64,000 nucleotides of DNA from Haloferax marinum. GTDB lineage: Archaea > Halobacteriota > Halobacteria > Halobacteriales > Haloferacaceae. The first letter of the stretch is position 1. Every line of letters begins with the position of its first letter. Position numbers and translations under genes: made by a program. Below, piece by piece: positions 52,766 to 60,813 of the stretch. The DNA lies in assembly GCF_009674625.1 (NCBI RefSeq), contig NZ_WKJQ01000001.1, positions 1,364,001 through 1,428,000 on the forward strand. The letters are read 5' to 3'. The notes under the pieces are model-generated. The model made no database searches, was not told the DNA's origin, and saw only the letters and a program-made list of their open reading frames with translations.

Positions 52766-53521
52766 ATGAGTACCATCGAAGTACGTAACCTCACGAAAAC
52801 GTTCGGCGACGTTCGAGCGTTGGACGACGTCTCCTTTACCATCGAGGATGGCGAGTTCGCTGTGCTGCTTGGGCAGTCCGGCGCAGGGAAGTCCACGCTA
52901 CTGCGTTGCTTGAACGGAATCACGAAACCCACGTCGGGTGAGATTCGAATCAACGACGAACCGGTCAGAGGACCACGCAACGACGTGGCGATGATCTTCC
53001 AGCAACACTACGTTCTCGGCCAACTCAGCGCCTACGGAAACGCGCTCACGGGTGCACTCCACCGAACGCCGTTCTTCCGCAGTCTCGTCGGGTGGCACTC
53101 CCGACCAGACAAGATGGAAGCACTCAGCGCACTCGAAACGGTCGGCCTGCTGGACAAAGCCGACCAACGGACGCGGAACATGAGTGGTGGACAGCAACAG
53201 CGCGTCGGTATCGCGCGAGCGCTCGTCCAGCAACCGAACCTCCTCCTCGCCGACGAACCCGTCGCGAGTCTCGACCCCGCCAGCGCCGAGACGGTGATGG
53301 GGTACATCCGAAGCGCGGCCAAAGAGCGTGACCTCTCGACGCTCGCAAGTCTCCATCAGGTCAACCTCGCCCGCGAGTTCGGTGAGCGGTTCCTCGCCCT
53401 CCGCGACGGGGAACTCGTCTTCGACGGCTATCGCGAAGACCTGACCGTCGACATCATCGACCGCATCTACGGCGACGTCCAGACACAGGACATCCGTGAA
53501 GGGACGGAGGCCCACGCATGA
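52766..53521 (+). CDS. phnC: Phosphonate-type ABC transporter ATP-binding protein
   Basis: A 251-residue ABC ATPase with Walker A GQSGAGKST (residues 36-44), Q-loop, signature LSGGQ-like MSGGQQQRVGIARA, Walker B LLLADEPVASLDP and switch His (LASLHQVN). Similar to PhnC. Its stop overlaps the start of the permease by 4 nt. About 85 nt separate it from the binding-protein gene. Confidence 0.96.
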   Translation: MSTIEVRNLTKTFGDVRALDDVSFTIEDGEFAVLLGQSGAGKSTLLRCLNGITKPTSGEIRINDEPVRGPRNDVAMIFQQHYVLGQLSAYGNALTGALHRTPFFRSLVGWHSRPDKMEALSALETVGLLDKADQRTRNMSGGQQQRVGIARALVQQPNLLLADEPVASLDPASAETVMGYIRSAAKERDLSTLASLHQVNLAREFGERFLALRDGELVFDGYREDLTVDIIDRIYGDVQTQDIREGTEAHA

Positions 53522-54510
53522 GCGAGCGAGACGACGCGCCGACCGACGACGAGTCGTCGAATCCGAGACCCGATGGCGGAACCGTCACGGGCAATCTCGA
53601 GGGTGCACTTCGTGACATCACGCTCACGAAACGCATCAAGTGGGGGATGGCGTTCGTCCTCTCACTCGTCTTCGGCTATCTCTTCTTCCAAGCCCTCGCG
53701 GAAGTCGGGTTCTCGGTTGCCGAAATTCTCTACTACTGGCCCGAGTTCCAGAGTGCCCTCGGGGAGTTCTTCCCGCGAACCTCGCTGTTCGGCGTCCTCC
53801 CGTTCGTCGACTTTGGTTCGTACTGGCAGTTCATCCAGGAGCGAAATCTCTTCGGCGCAGCAATCGTCACGCTGGCGATGGGGTTTGCGGGGACCGTACT
53901 CGGCATCCCCGGTGCGCTCCTCCTCGGCGTGCTCGGGTCTGAGCGCGTGACGCCCTACCCGTTCAACTTCATCTTCCGTGGAACGATGAGCGTCATCCGT
54001 GCCATTCCAGCACTCGTCTGGGCGCTCATCTACATCCCGCTCGGCGGCGTCTCACCGTTTACGGCGACGCTCGCTATCGGAACCGACACGATGGGGAACC
54101 TCGGCCGACTGTTCACCGACGCACTCGAAGAGGTCGAAGACGGACCGATAGAAGCCATCGAGTCGACCGGTGCGAACCGCCGACAGACCGTCGTCTTCGG
54201 GATGCTCTCGCAGGTGTTCACCCCGTTCATCGCGTGGACGATGTACATCCTCGAAATCAACACCCGGATTGCGGTCACGATGGGTCTCATCGGTGGTGGC
54301 GGTATCGGCTACATCTTACAGACCCAGCGGAGTCTGTTCAAGTACACGAACATGATGGCGACGATTCTCGTCATCTTCCTGCTCGTCGTCTCCGTCGAGT
54401 TCGTGAGTCAGCGCGTCCGGTCGTACATCCGTGGCGAAGAAGAGGGACTGAGTTTCCTCAAACTCGTCGTGGAGTTCCCACAGCGGATGGCCCGTTCGCT
54501 CTGGGAGTAA
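53518..54510 (+). CDS. phnE: Phosphonate-type ABC transporter permease
   Basis: A 330-residue permease with an extended polar N-terminus (SERDDAPTDDESSNPRPDGG) and about six membrane segments, e.g. WGMAFVLSLVFGYLFFQALAEVGF, IVTLAMGFAGTVLGIPGALLLGVLG and AVTMGLIGGGGIGYIL. The EAA-type coupling loop reads DALEEVEDGPIEAIESTGANRRQTVVFGMLSQ. It is the membrane subunit of PhnDCE. No phn lyase gene is in the window, so the substrate could equally be phosphite or phosphate. Confidence 0.93.
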   Translation: MSERDDAPTDDESSNPRPDGGTVTGNLEGALRDITLTKRIKWGMAFVLSLVFGYLFFQALAEVGFSVAEILYYWPEFQSALGEFFPRTSLFGVLPFVDFGSYWQFIQERNLFGAAIVTLAMGFAGTVLGIPGALLLGVLGSERVTPYPFNFIFRGTMSVIRAIPALVWALIYIPLGGVSPFTATLAIGTDTMGNLGRLFTDALEEVEDGPIEAIESTGANRRQTVVFGMLSQVFTPFIAWTMYILEINTRIAVTMGLIGGGGIGYILQTQRSLFKYTNMMATILVIFLLVVSVEFVSQRVRSYIRGEEEGLSFLKLVVEFPQRMARSLWE

Positions 54511-54585
54511 TCCACCCGTCTCGAACGCGGCGGATTCCGCGACCCGCGGCACTGTTTTTTAGTGGTCGACGACGTTGCTGAACGT

Positions 54586-55335
54586 ATGCTGAGGTCACCA
54601 CGTTCTGCGTCGTCTCCACTCGCACTCGTGGCGCTGGTGGCCGCAAACGTCGTCCCACTGGTCGGCGTCGTCTGGTTCGGTTGGAGTCTGAAGGCACTGC
54701 TCGTCGCCTATTGGCTCGAAAGCGGCGTCGTCGGACTGCTGAACGTCCCGAAGATTCTGGCGGCGAGTGGGTCCGGCGACGGCGGGTCGTCGATAACCGC
54801 GACCATCAACGGCCGACAAGTCGACCTCTCTCCTCCCGAGAACCCACGCGACGGATTTCACTTCTATCAGTCGAGCGTCCCCATTGCGGGGTTTTTCCTC
54901 GTTCACTACGGTGTCTTCTGGGCCGTCCACGGCGTCTTCGTCTGGACGCTCGACGCGTTCGCAGTGGGTGGCGTCGGCGGCGTCCCAGTGATTCCCGTCC
55001 TCCTCGCCGCGGGTGCGACACTGCTCAGTCACGGTGGGTCGTTCGTCGTCAACTTCGTCGGCCACCAGGAGTACCGAACGATATCTCCCGGCAAACAGAT
55101 GTCAGAGCCCTATCGCCGTGTTATCGTCCTCCACCTGACGATTATCTTCGGCGCGTTCCTCGTGGGTGCGTCCGGCGCACCGGTGGCGGCGCTCGTCGTC
55201 ATGGTCTTCGTCAAAACCATCCTCGACGTGGGTGCACACCTCAGAGAACACGCTCAGGCGCGGAAGCGAGCCAAGAATCGCCGCGAGACTGCCACCGAGA
55301 CCGAGATTCTCGACGCTCGCGACACGTCGGCGTGA
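54586..55335 (+). CDS. DUF6498 family membrane protein
   Basis: A 249-residue protein with about six hydrophobic segments: LALVALVAANVVPLVGVVWFGW, VAYWLESGVVGLLNVPKIL, PIAGFFLVHYGVFWAVHGVFVW, LLAAGATLLSHGGSFVVNFVG, VIVLHLTIIFGAFLVGASG and PVAALVVMVFVKTILDVGAHL. The patterns YWLESGVVGLLN and SHGGSFVVNFVG match what I know of DUF6498. Basic C-terminus. ATG at 54586 with TATA TTTTTTAGTGG about 28 nt upstream. Function unknown. Confidence 0.85.
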   Translation: MLRSPRSASSPLALVALVAANVVPLVGVVWFGWSLKALLVAYWLESGVVGLLNVPKILAASGSGDGGSSITATINGRQVDLSPPENPRDGFHFYQSSVPIAGFFLVHYGVFWAVHGVFVWTLDAFAVGGVGGVPVIPVLLAAGATLLSHGGSFVVNFVGHQEYRTISPGKQMSEPYRRVIVLHLTIIFGAFLVGASGAPVAALVVMVFVKTILDVGAHLREHAQARKRAKNRRETATETEILDARDTSA

Positions 55336-55356
55336 GGAGACGGGGGCCGCCGTTCT

Positions 55357-55953
55357 TCAGAAGTCACCGAGGCTCGACTGCCCGTCCGACGAGTCAGCGA
55401 GTCCTGAGAGGTCAGCAGCACGCGCGATAGTCTCGAAGAAGCCCTCTCGCTGTCCTCGGTCGTAGAGCGTCGCGGCGGGGTGGACAGAGAGGAGCACGCG
55501 ATACGAGTCGTCTCCGAGTCGGGCGTCCACGACCGACCCGGACTCGTTCGTGATGGCGACGCTCCGGTCGAGTAGGTGTTGTGAGGGAACCTTGCCGAGC
55601 GTGACGACCAGTTCGGGGTCGACGAGTTCGAACTCACGGGCGAGATAGCCACGACAGTTCGACAGTTCGTCTGCCTTCGGGTCGCGGTTGTCCGGTGGCC
55701 GACACCGCACGCAGTTCGTGATACGGACGTCGGCGCGGGCGAGGCCGGCCTCACGGAGTGCGTCGTCGAGAACGGTCCCAGAGCGACCGACGAACGGTTC
55801 TCCGCCTTCGTCTTCTTTCGCGCCGGGCGCCTCGCCGAGGAAGAGCAGGTCGGCGTCGTCGGGACCGACCCCGTTGACGATTCGACTCCGCGAGGCCACG
55901 AGTTCGGGACACTTCTCGCAGTCGGTCACGCAGAGGCCCTCCATGTGTTCCAT
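55357..55953 (-). CDS. udg: Uracil-DNA glycosylase, family 4 type
   Basis: A 198-residue family-4-like uracil-DNA glycosylase that removes uracil from DNA. The catalytic motif GEAPGAKEDEGGEPFVGRSG (landmark GEAPG about residue 40) and the DNA motif HPAATLYDRGQR near residue 160 are present. Four Cys for a 4Fe-4S cluster are C12, C15 (DCEKCPEL), one of C81/C84 (NCVRCRPP) and C100 (SNCRGYL). ATG at 55953 or 55944. Convergent with the DUF6498 gene. Confidence 0.93.
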   Translation of the reverse strand: MEHMEGLCVTDCEKCPELVASRSRIVNGVGPDDADLLFLGEAPGAKEDEGGEPFVGRSGTVLDDALREAGLARADVRITNCVRCRPPDNRDPKADELSNCRGYLAREFELVDPELVVTLGKVPSQHLLDRSVAITNESGSVVDARLGDDSYRVLLSVHPAATLYDRGQREGFFETIARAADLSGLADSSDGQSSLGDF

Positions 55954-55977
55954 ACCCGCTTCGAGGAGGGCGACGGC

Positions 55978-56619
55978 TTAATTCCCCACGAACCGTCGCG
56001 CCGCGCGGGCGGCCATCCGTGCGACGCGAAGCGGTTCGGGTCGGCCACCGGTCGGCGTGAACGCCCGGACGACCTTCGTCGCCTCCTCGTCGTCGCACCC
56101 GGCGGCGCGGACGAAGAGTCGCTCACCGTTTACCTCGACGGCACGCCTCGGTGGCGCGCCGCGATAGATATCGAGGCGCCGAGAAAGCGCGTCACCTGAG
56201 AACTGTTCTGCGAGCGCAGACTCCAGCCCCTCGCTCTCCTCGAAGGAGACGGAGAGCACCGGTCGGTCCAGTTCGGACGCGAGGCGGCCGATATCGACCA
56301 GGTTGAACCACGCTGGCGCGATGCCCGACACGAGGACGTAGCGGACGTCCTCACGGCCGAGCGAATCGTACAGCGAGACGATGGCGTCGGTTGCGTCGTC
56401 ACCGCCGACGGTGCACGTCCCGTATTCGAGACCATCCACGACGCCATTCGCTCGAACGACGGCACCACAGAGGATACTCTTCGGTGCGGAGTCGCGTGAG
56501 TCGTCACTCGTGGATGTCGCGTCCGTCGAAAAAGAGTGCTCACTCGAATCGTCTGTGGACGCACGCGCAGAACCGGGGTACGACTCTGCAATCCCGAGCG
56601 CGCGAGTCCCGGACTTCAC
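55978..56619 (-). CDS. DUF99 family protein (endonuclease V-like fold)
   Basis: A 213-residue protein of the archaeal DUF99 family: KSGTRALGIAESYPGS at the start, then an acidic Ser/Asp-rich insertion (residues about 22-48), ILCGAVVRANGVVDGLEYGTCTVGGDDATDAIVSLYDS, RYVLVSGIAPAWFNLVDIGRLASELDRPVLSVSFEES and an Arg-rich C-terminus. DUF99 is distantly related to endonuclease V. The insertion is longer than in many homologues. It starts with GTG (overlapping the stop of the DUF5786 gene by 4 nt), so the two are coupled. Confidence 0.88.
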   Translation of the reverse strand: MKSGTRALGIAESYPGSARASTDDSSEHSFSTDATSTSDDSRDSAPKSILCGAVVRANGVVDGLEYGTCTVGGDDATDAIVSLYDSLGREDVRYVLVSGIAPAWFNLVDIGRLASELDRPVLSVSFEESEGLESALAEQFSGDALSRRLDIYRGAPPRRAVEVNGERLFVRAAGCDDEEATKVVRAFTPTGGRPEPLRVARMAARAARRFVGN

Positions 56620-56786
56620 TCCTCTTTTATCTCCTGCAGGCGGTCAAGTAGTTCGTCGTTCGATGCGCCAATCTCGAAGTCGACTTCCCCCTCGTGTTTC
56701 TCGTTGTCAGTCTCTACGCCGTCTTCTTCGTCGAAGTCGACGTTCTGGTCTTGCTGCTCTGACTCATCGTAACTCCCGAATCCCAT
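56616..56786 (-). CDS. DUF5786 family microprotein
   Basis: A 56-residue acidic protein: MGFGSYDESEQQDQNVDFDEEDGVETDNE, then EVDFEIGASNDELLDRLQEIKEE. The SYDESEQ opening and acidic helix-rich end are typical of the haloarchaeal DUF5786 family. Its stop overlaps the GTG of the DUF99 gene by 4 nt (56616-56619), so they are co-translated. The ATG at 56786 is preferred over an upstream in-frame ATG at 56840 that adds 18 residues. Confidence 0.82.
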   Translation of the reverse strand: MGFGSYDESEQQDQNVDFDEEDGVETDNEKHEGEVDFEIGASNDELLDRLQEIKEE

Positions 56787-56914
56787 ACAGTTCACACTAC
56801 ACGACCGAGCCTGAAAAATGGTTTGTCGCTCGAATTTCACGGTCCGGCGTTCTGTCGTTGCAGCGGTAGCTCTCGTCGGCCGACTTTTTCCTGTCGGAGG
56901 ACGTAGGCGAGTGT

Positions 56915-57541
56915 ATGGAAGTCATCACGGTCACCGCCGACGCCGACGTGTTCACCTGTAACGCTTATCTCGTCCTCGGCGACCGAACCGTCCTCGTCGA
57001 TGCTGGGACGATGACGGGCGTCGAAGACGTCGTCGCAGAACACACCGACCACCTCGACGCCGTCGTCCTCACCCACCAACACTCCGACCACGTCGGGGAG
57101 TTAGACGCCGTCGTCGACCGATTCGAACCAGACGTCTACGCCTACGCCGACCATCCGTTACGAACGCACGAACTCGAAGACGGAGACGACGTCGTGATGG
57201 GCGACGAGTCGTTCGAAGTCGTCTACACGCCGGGGCACGCCGACGACCACGTGTCACTCGTGAGTGGACGCTCGCTGTTCTCCGGCGACGTCGTGGTGTA
57301 CAACGACGGTGCGTACGACGACGGGAGTTTCGGTCGAACCGACATGCCTGGACAGTCGCGTGAGCGACTCATCAGCAGTCTGCAGACGCTCCTCGACCGA
57401 CTGCCGGAGACGGTCGAGTCGATGTACGCCGGTCACGGCGACGTCTTCGAGACCGAACGAGGCGGTGACACCGTCCGCGACGTCGTGGAACGCGCGCTCG
57501 GACGTGCCGAAGAACGCAAGCCAAAGTACCCGGAGGAGTGA
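56915..57541 (+). CDS. MBL-fold metallohydrolase
   Basis: A 208-residue metallo-beta-lactamase-fold enzyme. Metal motif THQHSDHVGE (H54, H56, D58, H59), GHADDHV (His about 112), SGDVVV (Asp about 125) and a C-terminal GHGD. The small compact size is similar to glyoxalase II-type thioesterases; the substrate is unknown. It is followed immediately by a small membrane gene (1 nt gap). Confidence 0.94.
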   Translation: MEVITVTADADVFTCNAYLVLGDRTVLVDAGTMTGVEDVVAEHTDHLDAVVLTHQHSDHVGELDAVVDRFEPDVYAYADHPLRTHELEDGDDVVMGDESFEVVYTPGHADDHVSLVSGRSLFSGDVVVYNDGAYDDGSFGRTDMPGQSRERLISSLQTLLDRLPETVESMYAGHGDVFETERGGDTVRDVVERALGRAEERKPKYPEE

Positions 57542-57542
57542 G

Positions 57543-57911
57543 ATGGCGACCACGACCCGGCCCGAACTGACGCGCCTCCACTATCTCGGTGTCGTCCTCG
57601 CGGCGATAACTGGACTCGTCCACCTCGTCCTCGGCGCTGTCGTCCTCTCGTCGAATCCGGCCGACCCACTCGCACTCTCGTTCGTCGGGGCGGCAGCGGG
57701 GTTCGCAGGTGGCATCGTCGCCGTGCTCCGCGGGAGCGAGCGCGCACGGACGTTGGCGATACTCCTCGGAATCCCCTTCACCGCCGGACAGATTCTCCTC
57801 TACGTCGTGCTGAACTGGCCGGATATCTTCACCGTCGTCGGCGTCGTGGACAAACTCGTCCAGCTCGCGCTGGTCGTGGTGCTGGTCGTACTGTATCAGC
57901 GAGAACGGTAG
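57543..57911 (+). CDS. Small membrane protein
   Basis: A 122-residue protein with four hydrophobic segments: LHYLGVVLAAITGLVHLVLGAVVLS, ALSFVGAAAGFAGGIVAVLRG, LAILLGIPFTAGQILLYVVL and DKLVQLALVVVLVVLYQRER. The start ATG is directly after the MBL stop, so the two are an operon. The frame upstream is antisense-like and not used. Function unknown. Confidence 0.75.
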   Translation: MATTTRPELTRLHYLGVVLAAITGLVHLVLGAVVLSSNPADPLALSFVGAAAGFAGGIVAVLRGSERARTLAILLGIPFTAGQILLYVVLNWPDIFTVVGVVDKLVQLALVVVLVVLYQRER

Positions 57912-57926
57912 CAGAAAACCCGAGAA

Positions 57927-58073
57927 TTACGCAGCGCGGCGCTCTTTCGACTTCGGTCGAAGGTGCTTGTATCCGCACTTGCGGCACGATTGTGCTTTCT
58001 TCGGGTTTCGCGCGTTGCAGCGCATGCAAATCTGCTTCTCGAGCGTCCGCTTCGTCGCAGCGTCACTAGCCAT
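57927..58073 (-). CDS. rpl40e: Ribosomal protein L40e
   Basis: A 48-residue zinc-ribbon ribosomal protein with C17-x2-C20 (ICMRCNARN) and C30-x2-C33 ([18 protein letters not shown]). The N-terminus [11 protein letters not shown] is typical. Located on the large subunit. Convergent with the preceding membrane protein gene. The upstream 15 codons of the frame are not used. Confidence 0.96.
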   Translation of the reverse strand: MASDAATKRTLEKQICMRCNARNPKKAQSCRKCGYKHLRPKSKERRAA

Positions 58074-58169
58074 GCATACGAGTCCCGTCGCCGTTCGTAT
58101 AACGCTTGCGAGACACACCGCCGCCGCTCACGGTCGATTCGCGTGGGTCGAAGAACGGAGCGTGTGCGC

Positions 58170-58436
58170 TTACGCGCCGGCTTGTTTCAGTGCGGACTCG
58201 ATGTCCTCACGCTGGGTCACGCCCACGAACCGGTCGACGATTCCGTCGTCGTTCTCGATGATGAGCGTGGGCAGCGAGCGAACCTGGTACTGGTTGGCTA
58301 CGTCTTGTTCTTCGTCGACGTCGACCTTCTCGAACTCGACGTTCTCGAAGTCGCTCTCGAGGTCGTCGAGAATCGGGTCCTGCGTCTTACAAGGGCCGCA
58401 CCAGTCCGCGTAAAAGTCCAAGAGTCGAACAGTCAT
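58170..58436 (-). CDS. trxA: Thioredoxin family protein
   Basis: An 88-residue minimal thioredoxin: active site WCGPC (C13, C16 in DFYADWCGPCKTQDPIL), the cis-Pro region VRSLPTLII and a final helix. The start MTVRLLDFYADWC at 58436 is preferred; an in-frame upstream ATG (about 58484) would add a poorly conserved arm. It reduces disulfides or serves as a redox relay. Located between L40e and Sec61 genes. Confidence 0.93.
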   Translation of the reverse strand: MTVRLLDFYADWCGPCKTQDPILDDLESDFENVEFEKVDVDEEQDVANQYQVRSLPTLIIENDDGIVDRFVGVTQREDIESALKQAGA

Positions 58437-58587
58437 CGTATCCCGACGCACGGTTGCTTGCCCCCGCGCATAAGGATTACTCATGCGGCGGCACGACCCG
58501 CGGAGTTCTAGCCGTCGGCACCAGCTCACACGGGGGCGACGAGTACGAGCCGAAACGTTTAGGCGGCGGACGCACAGACGATGGAGT

Positions 58588-58752
58588 ATGAGCAAGGGCC
58601 AGAACAGTGGCGGTCTGATGTCGAGCGCAGGTCTCGTCCGCTACTTCGACGCGGAAGACCGCAACGCAATTCGAGTCGACCCGAAGACCGTCGTCGCACT
58701 GGGAACGCTGTTCGGCATCGGCATCTTGGTGCTGAACGCCCTCGCGTTCTGA
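58588..58752 (+). CDS. secG: Preprotein translocase subunit Sec61-beta (SecG)
   Basis: A 54-residue translocon subunit: [53 protein letters not shown], with the conserved [12 protein letters not shown] cytosolic motif and one C-terminal membrane helix. It partners SecY and SecE in the membrane. ATG at 58588; the upstream part of the frame is Arg-rich and unrelated. pdxT follows 56 nt downstream. Confidence 0.94.
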   Translation: MSKGQNSGGLMSSAGLVRYFDAEDRNAIRVDPKTVVALGTLFGIGILVLNALAF

Positions 58753-58808
58753 CGACAGCGCACCGAACGAACGGTCGATTTTTGTCCTCACATTCCCCAG
58801 ACTCGTCT

Positions 58809-59417
58809 ATGAATACGCTACGCGCCGGTGTCGTCGCCGTCCAGGGCGACGTTACCGAACACGCCGACGCAATCGAACGCGCGGCCGCCGCCTACGGGGT
58901 CGAAGTCGAAATCGTCGAAATTCGGAGCGCTGGCCACGTCCCCGACTGCGACGTGCTTCTGATGCCGGGCGGGGAGTCGACGACTATCTCACGACTCCTC
59001 GAACGCGAAGGCATCGACGAAGAAATCAAAGCCCACGTCGAGGCCGGAAAGCCCGTCCTCGCGACCTGTGCAGGCCTCATCGTCGCGTCCAGTGACGCGA
59101 AAGACGACCGAGTCGAGACGCTGGACCTCGTCGACGTCACCGTCGACCGCAACGCCTTCGGACGGCAGGTAGACAGCTTCGAAGCGCCACTCGACGTTTC
59201 GGGCCTCGACTCGCCGTTCCCGGCAGTGTTCATCCGCGCACCGCTCATCGACGACGTCGGAGACGACGTCGAAGTGCTCGCGGAGTGGGACGGCACCCCT
59301 GTCGCCGTGCGCGACGGCCCCGTCGTCGGCACGTCGTTCCACCCCGAACTGACCGCAGATAGCCGAATTCACGACCTCGCGTTCTTCGACGAACTGGAAG
59401 TCGAAGTCGAGGCATAA
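58809..59417 (+). CDS. pdxT: Pyridoxal 5'-phosphate synthase glutaminase subunit PdxT
   Basis: A 202-residue class I glutaminase that feeds ammonia to PdxS for vitamin B6 synthesis. Motifs: VVAVQGDVTEHADAIERA, LLMPGGESTTI (oxyanion GGES 54-57), Cys87 in LATCAGLIV, and VGTSFHPELTAD (His-Glu). The PdxS partner is not in the window. ATG at 58809. Confidence 0.96.
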   Translation: MNTLRAGVVAVQGDVTEHADAIERAAAAYGVEVEIVEIRSAGHVPDCDVLLMPGGESTTISRLLEREGIDEEIKAHVEAGKPVLATCAGLIVASSDAKDDRVETLDLVDVTVDRNAFGRQVDSFEAPLDVSGLDSPFPAVFIRAPLIDDVGDDVEVLAEWDGTPVAVRDGPVVGTSFHPELTADSRIHDLAFFDELEVEVEA

Positions 59418-59471
59418 CCACCCGCCGCCGGAATCAGAGAGCCTTTTTCTACCGCCGCCCGTCGTGCGACC

Positions 59472-59774
59472 ATGGACGCCGATACGCCGACCGACGAGGT
59501 TCTCGACGAACTCTTCGCGACTATCGAGTCGCGGAAAGCCGAGTTACCCGACGACTCCTACACGACGACGCTCTTTACCCACGAGAAAGGCGAGAACTAC
59601 GCCCTCGAGAAACTCGGAGAGGAAGTGACAGAGACCATCCTCGCCGCCAAGGACGACGACCGAGAGGAACTCCTCTACGAGAGCGCGGACCTCGTCTACC
59701 ACCTGCTGGTCGTCCTGGCGATGAACGACGCGTCGCTCGACGACCTGCGAGAAGAACTGAAGAACCGATTCTAA
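59472..59774 (+). CDS. hisE: Phosphoribosyl-ATP diphosphatase
   Basis: A 100-residue alpha-helical MazG-like pyrophosphatase: LFATIESRKAELPDDSYTTTLFTHEKGENYALEKLGEEVTETILAAKDDDREELLYESADLVYHLLVVLAMNDASLDDLREELKNRF, with the metal-binding Glu/Asp motif EKLGEEVTE...ESADLVYH. It removes pyrophosphate from phosphoribosyl-ATP, the second step of histidine synthesis. Stand-alone (no HisI fused). HisH is elsewhere in the window at 50873. Confidence 0.96.
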   Translation: MDADTPTDEVLDELFATIESRKAELPDDSYTTTLFTHEKGENYALEKLGEEVTETILAAKDDDREELLYESADLVYHLLVVLAMNDASLDDLREELKNRF

Positions 59775-59802
59775 CGCCGAACGGGGACGCTTCGAGCGCC
59801 GA

Positions 59803-60471
59803 TTACTGGAAGCGAACGCCCAGGTCGTTGAGCCCCTCGTTGTTGTGCGCGACGTTGATGAGAAGCGGCGTGAGCGCCTCGATTTCTGCGGCGTTTGCGA
59901 GTCCGCCACCGTCGAGTGGGCGAAGCCCCTCGATTCCGTCTGCGAGGAGGCGAACCGTCTCTTTCGCGTCGGGGTCGTCTGCGACGAGGAGCGTGTCGAT
60001 GCCGAGGTCCGCGTCGAGGTCGGCGAGGCGGCCGGCCGCGAGGTTGTGGAACGCGCCGACGACCGGGATGCCGTCGGGAGCAGCGTCGACGACGAGTGCC
60101 GTCACGCTCCCGGCACTCGGCGGGTGGTAGTGGAACCCGTCGTCGTCGCGCTTGATTCCGGTCGCGGGCGTGACGAGGATGTCGCCGTCTTCGAGCGAGT
60201 CTGCGACGGCCTCGATGGTGTCGGAGACGTGGTACGGCGGGACGGCGAGAACGACGACCGACGCGCGCTCGGTCGCCATCTCGTTCGTGAAGCCGTTTAC
60301 CTTCACGTCGCGGCCGCGACTGGAGAGTTCGGTCTCGTACTCTTCTGCCTTCGCGCGGGCCTTCTCTGGGTCGCGCGACCCGATGATGACCTCGTGGTCG
60401 GTGTGGTAAGCCCAGCGGAGGGCGAGTCCTTCGCCGATGTCGCCGGTTCCACCGAGGAGTGCGATTCGCAT
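59803..60471 (-). CDS. npdG: NADPH-dependent F420 reductase
   Basis: A 222-residue Rossmann enzyme: RIALLGGTGDIGEGLALRWAYHTDHEVIIGSRDPEKARAKAEE (dinucleotide-binding), VVVLAVPPYHVSDTIEAVADSLEDGDILVTPATGI, DGIPVVGAFHNLAAGRLADL, and a C-terminal GLANAAEIEALTPLLINVAHNNEG. It transfers hydride between F420H2 and NADP. An in-frame GTG at 60477 is two codons upstream. Convergent with hisE. Confidence 0.93.
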   Translation of the reverse strand: MRIALLGGTGDIGEGLALRWAYHTDHEVIIGSRDPEKARAKAEEYETELSSRGRDVKVNGFTNEMATERASVVVLAVPPYHVSDTIEAVADSLEDGDILVTPATGIKRDDDGFHYHPPSAGSVTALVVDAAPDGIPVVGAFHNLAAGRLADLDADLGIDTLLVADDPDAKETVRLLADGIEGLRPLDGGGLANAAEIEALTPLLINVAHNNEGLNDLGVRFQ

Positions 60472-60564
60472 ACTCACATGTGCGAACTGGGACGACGTAA
60501 AGGGTTACGCGACCGGAGGGTTCTGCCTCTGTCTGCTGTTCGTCCGGACTGCGCTCGACAGTGC

Positions 60565-60810
60565 TTACTCGTCGTCGGGTTCGAACAGCGCTTGGACCCG
60601 GACGAAGCCGTCGCGGTAGACCAACCACCACGAGACCGCCGGTGCGAGCAACAGCGCGGGGCCGACCAAGAGAAGTTGCAAGAATGGGTCTGGCGGGGCG
60701 AGGAACGACCCGACGACGAAGATGACCGCGTCGAGGGCGAGGAGCGTGACGACGAACGCGCGGAAGTCACCCATCAGCGACCACCCAGTGTCTGTGTCAT
60801 CGTACTCCAC
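60565..60810 (-). CDS. Small membrane protein
   Basis: An 81-residue protein with two hydrophobic segments (FVVTLLALDAVIFVVGSFLAPPDP and FLQLLLVGPALLLAPAVSWWLVY) and acidic ends (EYDDTDTGW, EPDDE). The start ATG lies 3 nt after the stop codon of the upstream HAD gene, so it is co-transcribed with it. No known family recognised. Confidence 0.7.
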   Translation of the reverse strand: MEYDDTDTGWSLMGDFRAFVVTLLALDAVIFVVGSFLAPPDPFLQLLLVGPALLLAPAVSWWLVYRDGFVRVQALFEPDDE

Positions 60811-60813
60811 CCA

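Noticed and set aside
51715-54510. Complete phosphonate degradation operon
   Set aside because: Only the transport genes phnDCE are present; no C-P lyase, phosphonatase or related enzyme is within the window.
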